Of a stretch of 6,721 bases of DNA, positions 1 through 5,259 are shown one piece after another. Both the position numbers and the translations under genes were made by a program. Each line of letters opens with the position of its first letter. Position 1 is the first letter of the stretch. Source of the stretch: JBGSIZ01 sp041742255 (lineage in GTDB: Bacteria; Pseudomonadota; Alphaproteobacteria; Rhodobacterales; Rhodobacteraceae); NCBI GenBank assembly GCA_041742255.1, contig JBGSIZ010000138.1, forward strand, positions 1 to 6,721. Direction: 5' to 3'. The notes under the pieces were generated by a model. That model was not told where the DNA came from and searched no databases. It worked only from the letters and a program-made list of their open reading frames with translations.

Positions 1-593
1 CACTGCAACGGGGCGGGCTGGCGGCAGCGTTGCTGGCCCCCGACGTGGTCGCGGCGTTTCTGGTCAGCCCGGACCCCGTGGCGCTGGCCGTGTTCGAATG
101 GTCGGGGCGGTATAATCAGGTAGGTCTGGTGGACTGGACCCTGATCGCGACCCGCGACGATCTGGAGGCCGTGTCGCGCGCCGTCGCGGACAGCCCCCGG
201 TCGCACAACGATTTTCCAACCGCCCTTGGGTATGCCTTGGGCCACGCGGCCACCCTGCTGCAATCGGCACCCGACTGTGCGGCGCGCACCATTGATGTGG
301 CCGGTGACGGGGTCAACAACGAAGGGTTCACGCCCGCCGAGGCCTATGCCGCCTTCCCGTTCAACGGCGTGACGGTGAATGGTCTGGTGGTGAATGCAGG
401 CGATTACGAAGGCAGCCCGGAGTTGATCGACTTTTACCAGCGCGAGGTCCGGCGCGGCCCCGGTGCCTTTGTCGAGGTGGCGAATGGCTTTGCCGATTAT
501 GAGGCGACGATGACCCGCAAACTGTTGCGCGAACTGCTGGCGCAGGTGGTGGGGGCGGCACCGGGTCCATTGACAGGGGCGGCGCCGGGATGA
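1..593 (+). CDS. DUF1194 (VWA-like) secreted protein, 5'-truncated
   Basis: The reading frame is open from base 3 to a TGA at 591-593, giving 196 visible residues with the N-terminus outside the window. It aligns throughout with the complete DUF1194 protein that follows. The shared blocks are LQ..G.AAAL at the visible start, V.EWSG, a threonine-containing TALG segment, PDC, DVAGDGVNN (VWA-type metal-site loop), RGP.AFVE, GF.DY and RKLLREL near the end. By comparison about 45-50 residues are missing, including the expected signal peptide and the first metal-binding DxSxS motif. The tail is a low-complexity Ala/Pro/Gly stretch absent from the paralogue. DUF1194 proteins have no established function; export and divalent-metal binding are inferred from family features. 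An internal TTG at 30 would lose the conserved LQ..G block, so it is not the true start. The stop overlaps the next gene's ATG by 4 bp, which suggests translational coupling. Confidence 0.88.
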   Translation, partial: LQRGGLAAALLAPDVVAAFLVSPDPVALAVFEWSGRYNQVGLVDWTLIATRDDLEAVSRAVADSPRSHNDFPTALGYALGHAATLLQSAPDCAARTIDVAGDGVNNEGFTPAEAYAAFPFNGVTVNGLVVNAGDYEGSPELIDFYQREVRRGPGAFVEVANGFADYEATMTRKLLRELLAQVVGAAPGPLTGAAPG

Positions 594-1324
594 TGGCCTG
601 CGCGCGACTTTGGGCTGTGACGCTGACGGCGGGCATGGCGATCACCACTCCGGGATGGGCCACGGCCCAAACTTGCCGGCAGGCGCTGGCGCTTGGTCTG
701 GATATATCGGGATCGGTGGACGCCACCGAATACCGCCTGCAACTTGACGGGGTGGCTGCGGCCCTGACCAGCACATCCGTGCGGGCGGCCTTGTTGTCCG
801 ACCTTGGCGCGCCCGTCCGGATCACGGTCTATGAATGGAGCGGGCCCGCGGACCAGTCGCAAGTGTTGGCCTGGACCGTGATTGACAGTGATGCCGCCTT
901 GACCGCCGCCGCCTCACGGTTGCGGGCGCATCAACGAGGGCCGGGGGATCAAACCACCGGGCTGGGGGCGGCGATGCAATATGGCGGCGGGCTTCTGGCG
1001 CAACAACCGGACTGCTGGAAACGCACACTCGACATTTCGGGCGATGGCCCCTCCAACGTCGGGCCGCGCCCGCAAGATATCCGTGACCTGCCGCCGGGCG
1101 TCACCGTCAACGCGCTGGCCATCGGTTTGGCCGGACAAGCCACCGGAGACCTGCGGGCCGCCGATATCAAGGAACTGTCGTCCTATTTCCGCGCCTACGT
1201 CATCCGGGGGCCGGATGCGTTCGTCGAAACGGCGCTGGGGTTTTCGGACTACGCCGCCGCGATGGAGCGCAAACTGCTGCGCGAATTGCAGGCCGTGGTG
1301 TTGGGTCAGGCGATGACAGACTGA
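590..1324 (+). CDS. DUF1194 (VWA-like) secreted protein, complete
   Basis: This 244-residue protein has an N-terminal signal peptide: a short start with Arg6, a hydrophobic stretch at about 7-20, and an ATA site at 24-26 with predicted cleavage before Gln27. The mature part is a VWA-like domain. It carries DISGS (Asp38, Ser40, Ser42), a threonine pair at 122-123, and an SGDGPSN loop with Asp152, together a plausible intact MIDAS metal site. Cys29 and Cys142 could form a disulfide after export. The end shares RGP.AFVE, GF.DY and RKLLREL with the upstream paralogue. I kept the first of two tandem ATGs (590 and 593) because it overlaps the upstream TGA in an ATGA arrangement; an AGGGG at 575-579 is a distant ribosome site. 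It is the downstream partner of a duplicated pair, so the two products probably act together in the periplasm. Substrate and role are unknown. Confidence 0.93.
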   Translation: MMACARLWAVTLTAGMAITTPGWATAQTCRQALALGLDISGSVDATEYRLQLDGVAAALTSTSVRAALLSDLGAPVRITVYEWSGPADQSQVLAWTVIDSDAALTAAASRLRAHQRGPGDQTTGLGAAMQYGGGLLAQQPDCWKRTLDISGDGPSNVGPRPQDIRDLPPGVTVNALAIGLAGQATGDLRAADIKELSSYFRAYVIRGPDAFVETALGFSDYAAAMERKLLRELQAVVLGQAMTD

Positions 1325-1624
1325 CCGGTGGCCCCACAACAGGCCCGCCCATACTACTGCCCGCACCCATCGGCGCGCGCCCGGCGCCACCCATGCACGG
1401 GATGACCGACACCCCACCGCCCGGACCAATCCAACAGTCCCACCGCAGGCAACCCGTCGCGGCCCGCCTGAGGAACCAAACTTCCTTCACAGGGTCCGTC
1501 ACTCACACCACGCCACCAACCCATCCCCCCGGCCCCGTTTCTTACTGCCGGAAAAACCGCCGCCGGAGGCCCCGGCCAGCAAGGGCCGCACCGCCCACCA
1601 GTTAGGCGATCACGATCAACACCC
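1325..1624. other. Gene-free C-rich, G-poor intergenic stretch
   Basis: There is no convincing gene here. By hand count, bases 1321-1560 hold about 113 C but only about 51 G on the plus strand, a strong skew unlike the flanking genes. Such C-over-G RNA is the kind of sequence Rho loads on, and the stretch lies directly after the DUF1194 pair, where no intrinsic terminator is visible on the plus strand. A Rho-dependent terminator for the DUF1194 transcript is therefore a reasonable inference. Open frames across it (plus 1393-1605, minus 1200-1502) show no family resemblance, have no good ribosome sites, or run antisense into the DUF1194 gene. Confidence 0.35.
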
Positions 1625-1651
1625 AGGAAAAAGAAATGCGGCGGCAGCCGC
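1625..1651 (-). terminator. Intrinsic terminator after the MarR-type gene
   Basis: Read on the minus strand, a GC-only 5-bp stem (GCGGC, loop TGCC, GCCGC; plus-strand 1638-1651) is followed at once by ATTTCTTTTTCC, a U-rich run in the RNA. It lies about 20 bases beyond the stop codon of the minus-strand MarR-type gene. On the plus strand there is no T-run after the hairpin, so it should act in one direction only. Confidence 0.75.
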
Positions 1652-1671
1652 GCCGATCTATTGAAAGGGCG

Positions 1672-2196
1672 TCAGTAGATATACCGGATCTGGTCGGCCC
1701 AATACCGCTCCACCCGGCGCAGAACGCGGGTGATATCCTCGACCCCGGCCATGTCCATCACACCGCGGGCTTGCAACCCTTCGGCGTGGCCGGCAAAAAG
1801 TTGGGCCACGATATCGCGGATGCGTCGCCCTTTTTCGGTCAGGCGGACACGCACAGACCGGCGGTCAATCTCGCACCGCTGGTGGTGCATGTATCCCATA
1901 TCCACCAGTTTCTTGAGGTTGTAGCTGACGTTCGACCCTTGGTAATAGCCGCGCGATTTCAATTCGCCCGCCGTCACCTCGTTGTCGGAAATGTTGAACA
2001 GCAGCAAGGCCTGCACCGGGTTCACCTCCAGCACGCCCATGCGTTCGAATTCATCCTTGATGACATCCAGCAGCAGGCGGTGCAGGCGTTCCACAAGGGT
2101 CAGCGCCTCAAGGTAGTTGGACATGTAGGCGGCACTGTGTCCCGCGCCGGACCGGTCGCCGCCAATGATTTGGTCAAGATCGGAATGAAGGCTCAT
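1672..2196 (-). CDS. MarR-family winged-helix regulator, LdtR-like
   Basis: This 174-residue cytoplasmic DNA-binding protein carries a MarR-type winged helix. An N-terminal helical dimerisation part (about 25-55, with YLEALTLVERLHRLLLD) is followed by the helix-turn-helix at about 75-98 (TAGELKSRGYYQGSNVSYNL). The wing is at about 103-122 with the DRRSVRVRLTEKG signature, and a C-terminal dimerisation helix follows. The GYY.GSNVSYNLKKLVD region resembles LdtR, which in Rhizobiales and Liberibacter controls an L,D-transpeptidase and stress tolerance; this is from memory of the family and no transpeptidase gene lies nearby. I chose the ATG at 2196 because GGAG sits 6 bases upstream. An in-frame GTG at 2214 (180 residues) is the alternative, with AAGGG before it. 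An inverted repeat just upstream suggests autoregulation. A terminator follows the stop. Confidence 0.88.
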   Translation of the reverse strand: MSLHSDLDQIIGGDRSGAGHSAAYMSNYLEALTLVERLHRLLLDVIKDEFERMGVLEVNPVQALLLFNISDNEVTAGELKSRGYYQGSNVSYNLKKLVDMGYMHHQRCEIDRRSVRVRLTEKGRRIRDIVAQLFAGHAEGLQARGVMDMAGVEDITRVLRRVERYWADQIRYIY

Positions 2197-2216
2197 CTTT
2201 GTCTCCGTCGTCACGT

Positions 2217-2247
2217 TTCGCCCTTATCAATGGGGCCAAAAGGCGAA
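2217..2247. promoter_or_regulatory. Inverted repeat, possible MarR operator
   Basis: TTCGCCCTT (2217-2225) and AAAGGCGAA (2239-2247) are inverted copies matching at 8 of 9 positions, with 13 bases between them. Their centres are 22 bp apart, about two helical turns. The arms lie over the candidate -10 and -35 boxes of the MarR-type gene, where a dimeric regulator would block RNA polymerase. Autoregulation is common in MarR proteins, but binding here is inferred from position alone. Confidence 0.45.
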
Positions 2248-2250
2248 CAA
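2223..2250 (-). promoter_or_regulatory. Candidate promoter of the MarR-type gene
   Basis: On the minus strand, TTGTTC (-35, 2245-2250) and GATAAG (-10, 2223-2228) are 16 bases apart. Transcription would start near 2216, only about 2 bases before the GTG at 2214 but about 20 before the ATG at 2196, which favours the ATG start. The boxes match the sigma-70 consensus only moderately. Confidence 0.4.
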
Positions 2251-2317
2251 TCGGTTAAGTCACATAAAAATATCCTGACCTCACCGAACGCAGGCAACAA
2301 TTCCTGAAATCAACGGC

Positions 2318-2593
2318 TTAGTCCGGGCGCGCAACACCTGTGGCCATGGCGGCAATGCGGGAAATCATCCCGGCATAGGGATCGGGGGCCGTGGTCTGGC
2401 CATTGATCCATGCATAAATATCGTGGTCGTTCTCTTCCAGCAGGGTCTCATAGAGGTCCAGATCGGCCCCCGTCATGGCGTCGAGATCGCGGGCAGCAAA
2501 GGCCATCAGGATCAGGTCCATTTCCCGAATCCCGCGCCGCATCGACCGCATCCGCAGCCGTTTGCGCCGAATGTCCATCGGTTCGGCGGTCAT
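2318..2593 (-). CDS. sdhE: SdhE, succinate dehydrogenase flavinylation factor
   Basis: SdhE (DUF339, Sdh5/YgfY family) helps attach FAD covalently to the SdhA subunit of succinate dehydrogenase in the cytoplasm. The 91-residue product has the usual family length and small all-helical pattern. The hallmark RGxxE motif is present as Arg20-Gly21-Ile-Arg-Glu24, followed by the typical MDLIL helix and, at about 51-66, LLEENDHDIYAWINGQ, which matches the conserved E.(N/D)D.D...W region. The N-terminus is rich in Arg and Lys. The ATG at 2593 overlaps the stop of the upstream XRE gene (ATGA) and has only a weak ribosome site, so it is probably translated by coupling. No sdh genes are in the window. 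Pairing with a helix-turn-helix regulator is unusual compared with enterobacterial sdhE. Confidence 0.92.
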   Translation of the reverse strand: MTAEPMDIRRKRLRMRSMRRGIREMDLILMAFAARDLDAMTGADLDLYETLLEENDHDIYAWINGQTTAPDPYAGMISRIAAMATGVARPD

Positions 2594-2988
2594 GTCCGGC
2601 CACCGATCACCGCGCGCAACCGCTTTTCAATCCGGGCCAGCGCATCCGAAGACCGGGCAACCTCTGCCCGGACCACCCGCAATTCGGCCAGCAAGGCCAG
2701 CGCTCCTGCGGTGTCTTCTGCCGGAAATTCGGTGTCGGACGGCGGCGGCACCCCGTCGCCCTTGCCCGTCAACAACCATGTCAGGGACACGTTCAACAAC
2801 CCCGCCAGCATCTGCACCCGGTTGGCGCGGGGTTCCTTCATATCGTCTTCCCAGCCGCGGACAGTGTCGGTCTTGACGCCGATCTTCTGGGCCAGATCCC
2901 GTTGGCTCAACCCTGCTGCCTCGCGCGCGGCGGCCAGTCTGTCGCCAAAGGTTGCCACATCGTCATCATACCAGTTTTCGTCCGCCAT
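2590..2988 (-). CDS. XRE-type helix-turn-helix regulator with C-terminal coiled coil
   Basis: The product is 132 residues. An acidic N-terminus (MADENWYDDD) precedes a Cro/C1-type helix-turn-helix: FGDRLAAAREAAGLSQRD at 14-31, LAQKIGV and the recognition helix KTDTVRGWEDD at about 39-49, then EPRANRVQMLAGLLNVSL and WLLTGKG (71-77), the usual end of this fold. A Pro-rich linker (80-90) leads to an Ala/Leu/Arg heptad-like helix at about 92-126, probably a coiled coil for oligomerisation. I chose the ATG at 2988 because AAGGAG lies 8 bases upstream. The frame stays open further upstream to 3093, but that extension would run across the divergent promoter and has no family resemblance. The stop overlaps the sdhE start by ATGA, so the two are one operon. 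Its target genes are unknown; the adjacent divergent promoter is the obvious candidate. Confidence 0.9.
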   Translation of the reverse strand: MADENWYDDDVATFGDRLAAAREAAGLSQRDLAQKIGVKTDTVRGWEDDMKEPRANRVQMLAGLLNVSLTWLLTGKGDGVPPPSDTEFPAEDTAGALALLAELRVVRAEVARSSDALARIEKRLRAVIGGRT

Positions 2989-3007
2989 CGTCCGCGCTCC
3001 TTGCCGC

Positions 3008-3036
3008 TTGAGTTGGTGTTCACCACAGCCTATGAC
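3008..3036 (+). promoter_or_regulatory. Candidate promoter of aatA
   Basis: TTGAGT (3008-3013) and TATGAC (3031-3036) are 17 bases apart, the ideal sigma-70 spacing. The predicted transcript would begin near 3043 and carry a leader of about 29 bases with AGGA at 3060-3063 ahead of the aatA ATG. Confidence 0.5.
3014..3025. promoter_or_regulatory. Short palindrome in the aatA promoter spacer
   Basis: TGGTG-TT-CACCA is an inverted repeat with 5-bp arms. It sits between the proposed -35 and -10 boxes of aatA and next to the start region of the divergent XRE-sdhE operon. XRE-family proteins often bind short palindromes of this size near their own gene, so it is a candidate operator. A 5-bp arm can also occur by chance in GC-rich DNA. 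Confidence 0.35.
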
Positions 3037-3058
3037 ACGACGACCCGCCTTTTGCCAA
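3029..3058 (-). promoter_or_regulatory. Candidate promoter of the XRE-sdhE operon
   Basis: On the minus strand TTGGCA (3053-3058) is a good -35 and CATAGG (3029-3034) a weak -10, 18 bases apart. The -10 overlaps that of the divergent aatA promoter, so both genes would share one small control region and might compete for polymerase. Confidence 0.35.
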
Positions 3059-3071
3059 CAGGACCCATGCC

Positions 3072-4274
3072 ATGGCCTTTCTCTCTGCGACACTGGACCG
3101 CGTGAAACCTTCGCCCACCATCGCCGTCACGACCAAGGCGCAGGAACTCAAGGCAGCCGGGCGCGATGTGATCGGTCTGGGTGCCGGCGAACCCGATTTC
3201 GACACCCCCCAGAACATCAAGGATGCAGGCATCGCCGCCATCACATCCGGCAAGACGAAATACACCGCCGTGGACGGTATCGCCGAACTCAAACAGGCGA
3301 TCTGCGCCAAATTCGCCCGCGAAAACGGCCTGACCTATACCCCCGCACAGGTGACGGTGGGCACCGGGGGCAAACAGGTTCTGTATAACGCCTTTATGGC
3401 CACCCTGAACCCCGGCGACGAAGTGATCATCCCCGCCCCCTATTGGGTCAGCTATCCCGATATGGTCTATCTGGCAGGGGGCGAACCCGTGATCGTGACG
3501 GGCGGTCTGGACACCGGGTTCAAGATCACCGCTGCCCAGCTTGAGGCCGCGATCACGCCGCGCACCAAATGGTTCCTGTTCAACTCGCCCTCCAACCCCA
3601 CCGGGGCTGGATATACCTGGGATGATTTGAAGGCCCTTACGGATGTTTTGATGCGCCACCCGCATGTCTGGGTCATGACTGACGACATGTATGAACATCT
3701 GGTGTTTGACGATTTCAAATTCTGCACCCCGGCACAGGTGGAACCGCGCCTCTATGACCGCACCCTGACGGTCAATGGCGTGTCCAAGGCCTATGCGATG
3801 ACCGGCTGGCGGATCGGTTACGCCGCAGGCCCCGTCGCCCTGATCAAGGCGATGGGCAAGATCCAGTCGCAGTCCACATCGAACCCCTGTTCGATCAGCC
3901 AGTATGCCACGGTCGAGGCGCTCAATGGCACACAGGATTTCATCGAACCCAACCGCGCCTTGTTCCAGCGGCGGCGCGATCTGGTGGTCGCTGCCTTGAA
4001 CCGCGCCCCCGGCATCACCTGCCCCACGCCCCAAGGCGCGTTTTATGTCTATCCCGACATCGCGGGGTGCATCGGCAAAACCTCGGCGGGGGGCACCGTT
4101 CTGACCGATGACGAGGCATTCGCCACGGCCTTGCTCGAGGAAACCGGGGTCGCCGTCGTATTCGGCGCGGCGTTCGGCCTGTCGCCGAATTTCCGGATTT
4201 CCTATGCCACCTCGGACGAGGCCCTGACCGAGGCCTGCGCCCGGATCATCGGGTTTTGCGAAACGCTGGTCTGA
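3072..4274 (+). CDS. aatA: Aspartate/prephenate-type aminotransferase (class I, PLP)
   Basis: This cytoplasmic PLP enzyme moves the amino group between aspartate and 2-oxoglutarate. Close relatives in alphaproteobacteria also convert prephenate to arogenate. At 400 residues it is full length and closely resembles rhizobial AatA from start (MAFL..L.RVKPS) to end. Visible active-site features: Lys239 in SKAYAMTGWRIGY forms the PLP Schiff base; Asn175 in NSPSNPTG, Asp204 and Tyr207 in TDDMYE contact the cofactor; Trp125 stacks on it; Arg247 binds the phosphate; Arg375 in FRISYA binds the substrate carboxylate. Lys12 and Lys101 are kept and fit the dual aspartate/prephenate subgroup. The ATG at 3072 has AGGA 8 bases upstream. 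An out-of-frame ATG at 3067 has only 3 bases of spacing and opens a 12-codon frame, so it is probably unused. Other names are aspB and aspC. Dual specificity is inferred. Confidence 0.96.
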   Translation: MAFLSATLDRVKPSPTIAVTTKAQELKAAGRDVIGLGAGEPDFDTPQNIKDAGIAAITSGKTKYTAVDGIAELKQAICAKFARENGLTYTPAQVTVGTGGKQVLYNAFMATLNPGDEVIIPAPYWVSYPDMVYLAGGEPVIVTGGLDTGFKITAAQLEAAITPRTKWFLFNSPSNPTGAGYTWDDLKALTDVLMRHPHVWVMTDDMYEHLVFDDFKFCTPAQVEPRLYDRTLTVNGVSKAYAMTGWRIGYAAGPVALIKAMGKIQSQSTSNPCSISQYATVEALNGTQDFIEPNRALFQRRRDLVVAALNRAPGITCPTPQGAFYVYPDIAGCIGKTSAGGTVLTDDEAFATALLEETGVAVVFGAAFGLSPNFRISYATSDEALTEACARIIGFCETLV

Positions 4275-4362
4275 TCGGCGGTTGGACGACCCCGCCTTGG
4301 GTCTGGCGCGATGGTCCGTCCCTTGCTAGGGATAAGGAGCGCCGCCCGGCTGGGGGGCTGGC

Positions 4363-4803
4363 ATGGGAAACGGACGCATGGGGTCAGAATTACCCGACTA
4401 CTACTTTCGCATCCGTGAAAACGGGGCGGCGGTGTTTCGTGTGGATACCGAGAACCGCCAGCGCCGGATCGAGATGGACCAGATCGCCGTCGTCAACGTC
4501 AAGAATGGCGAGGTAAAGCCCCAAGGCGACCGGGCGCTGACCCAACCAGACCTTGATGCAATTCAGATATGGATGGCCGACCGGATCGCCCTTTTGGCCC
4601 AGCGCGATATCGACGATATTCACCGGGCGGTGGACTACCTGAACATCACAACCCAATGGGTGCAGTCCAAAGCGACGGACGACCAGTTGGAAAATGTGAC
4701 TGACGCCCTATTGCTGGCCATGCATGACCTGCGCACGGTTCTGGTCCGCAAAAAGGCCGACCGCCTGATGAAGGGTCAACCCGAGGGCGCCAGCGACGAC
4801 TGA
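4363..4803 (+). CDS. Conserved hypothetical protein of Rhodobacterales type
   Basis: This 146-residue soluble protein has no signal peptide, membrane segment or motif I can tie to a function. The N-terminal part (about 12-55) looks like beta strands: DYYFRIRENGAAVFRV, then RRIEMDQIAVVNVKNGEVKP. From about 60 it is mostly helical and charged, with DAIQIWMADRIALLAQRDI, then WVQSKATDDQLENVTDALLL and MHDLRTVLVRKKADRL near the end. I recall similar proteins in Rhodobacteraceae, always unnamed. The ATG at 4363 has a G-run (4352-4357) 5 bases upstream. The in-frame ATG at 4378 (MGSELPDYYF) is a reasonable alternative. It lies 88 bp after aatA on the same strand and may be cotranscribed, although GATAAGGAG before it could reflect separate expression. 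Codon use matches the neighbours, which supports a real gene. Confidence 0.85.
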   Translation: MGNGRMGSELPDYYFRIRENGAAVFRVDTENRQRRIEMDQIAVVNVKNGEVKPQGDRALTQPDLDAIQIWMADRIALLAQRDIDDIHRAVDYLNITTQWVQSKATDDQLENVTDALLLAMHDLRTVLVRKKADRLMKGQPEGASDD

Positions 4804-4822
4804 CGCCCAAAGGTGCGACGGA

Positions 4823-5155
4823 TCAGCTGCCGCCAGACGATCCGCCCATGGCACCCACTAGAACCAGCAAACCAACCCCGGCACCCAAGGCCCCCGCACC
4901 ACCCAGACCGCCCGCCGCACCGCCGCCCTGTGGCACGTCGGTCACGCTAAAGGGTTTGACGCAGACCTGACCGTCGCCGTTGCTGTCGTATCCGGCAAGG
5001 CTGCCTGCTGCGGCCACTGCGGAAAATCCGGCCGAACATCCGCCCCCGGCCAGCGTTTCGATCAGGCTGTATTGTCCGGGGGCCAACCCCTGGGCCGTGG
5101 CCGCACCAGCCGGAGCCAGCGCGACAACTGCGATCATTGCGAAAAGTCGGGTCAT
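4823..5155 (-). CDS. Small exported protein with one EF-hand-like loop
   Basis: This 110-residue protein has a clear signal peptide (Arg3, a hydrophobic stretch at about 4-18, ATA at 19-21, cleavage before or after Gln22). The mature part has Cys40 and Cys65, which could pair in the periplasm, and a single calcium-loop-like segment DSNGDGQVC (57-65) with Asp57, Asn59 and Asp61 at ligand positions. There is no second EF hand and no clear flanking helix pair, so calcium binding is uncertain. The C-terminal part is very Gly/Ala-rich and includes a hydrophobic stretch at about 84-104 (GALGAGVGLLVLVGAMGG), either a membrane anchor or a low-complexity tail, ending GGSSGGS. The ATG at 5155 has AAGGAG with GGAG 7 bases upstream. 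It converges with the preceding plus-strand gene, with 19 bp between the stops. I do not recognise a named family. Confidence 0.82.
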   Translation of the reverse strand: MTRLFAMIAVVALAPAGAATAQGLAPGQYSLIETLAGGGCSAGFSAVAAAGSLAGYDSNGDGQVCVKPFSVTDVPQGGGAAGGLGGAGALGAGVGLLVLVGAMGGSSGGS

Positions 5156-5185
5156 TCTGGGTCTCCTTTTGATTGGGTCGCCCCG

Positions 5186-5217
5186 GATATACCCGAAATC
5201 GCGAAACGGTCGATCAA
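5186..5217 (-). promoter_or_regulatory. Weak promoter-like elements before the EF-hand-like gene
   Basis: In the 104-bp gap 5156-5259, the minus strand has a good -10 box TATATC (5186-5191), but the best -35 (TTGATC, 5212-5217) is 20 bases away, longer than usual. A weak stem ahead of a TTTTT run (about 5217-5235) could also end the MATE transcript. The gap is relatively AT-rich and probably holds both signals, but neither is clear. Confidence 0.25.
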
Positions 5218-5259
5218 AAAGACCATGATCCCGTCAAAATCCGAAACAATAGGCAGAGA

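Noticed and set aside
1200..1502. Minus-strand Gly-rich open frame of 100 codons starting with GTG
   Set aside because: It runs antisense into the DUF1194 gene, has no ribosome site of note and no recognisable motif.
1531..1547. G-rich run on the minus strand as a G-quadruplex
   Set aside because: It cannot form four separate runs of three G without a bulge; this is weak evidence and is explained by the general C skew.
1636..2307. Plus-strand open frame of 223 codons
   Set aside because: Antisense to the MarR-type gene, whose minus-strand product has clear winged-helix motifs, ribosome site and terminator.
2423..3388. Plus-strand open frame of 321 codons
   Set aside because: It overlaps sdhE and the XRE gene antisense, then aatA in another frame; the product is Arg/Pro/Ser-rich low complexity.
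3030..4034. Minus-strand open frame of 334 codons
   Set aside because: Antisense to aatA, which has every active-site residue of its family.
4819..4844. Inverted repeat CGGATC/GATCCG between converging genes as a shared terminator
   Set aside because: A 6-bp stem with a 14-base loop and no T-run on either strand; it overlaps the coding end of the exported protein gene.
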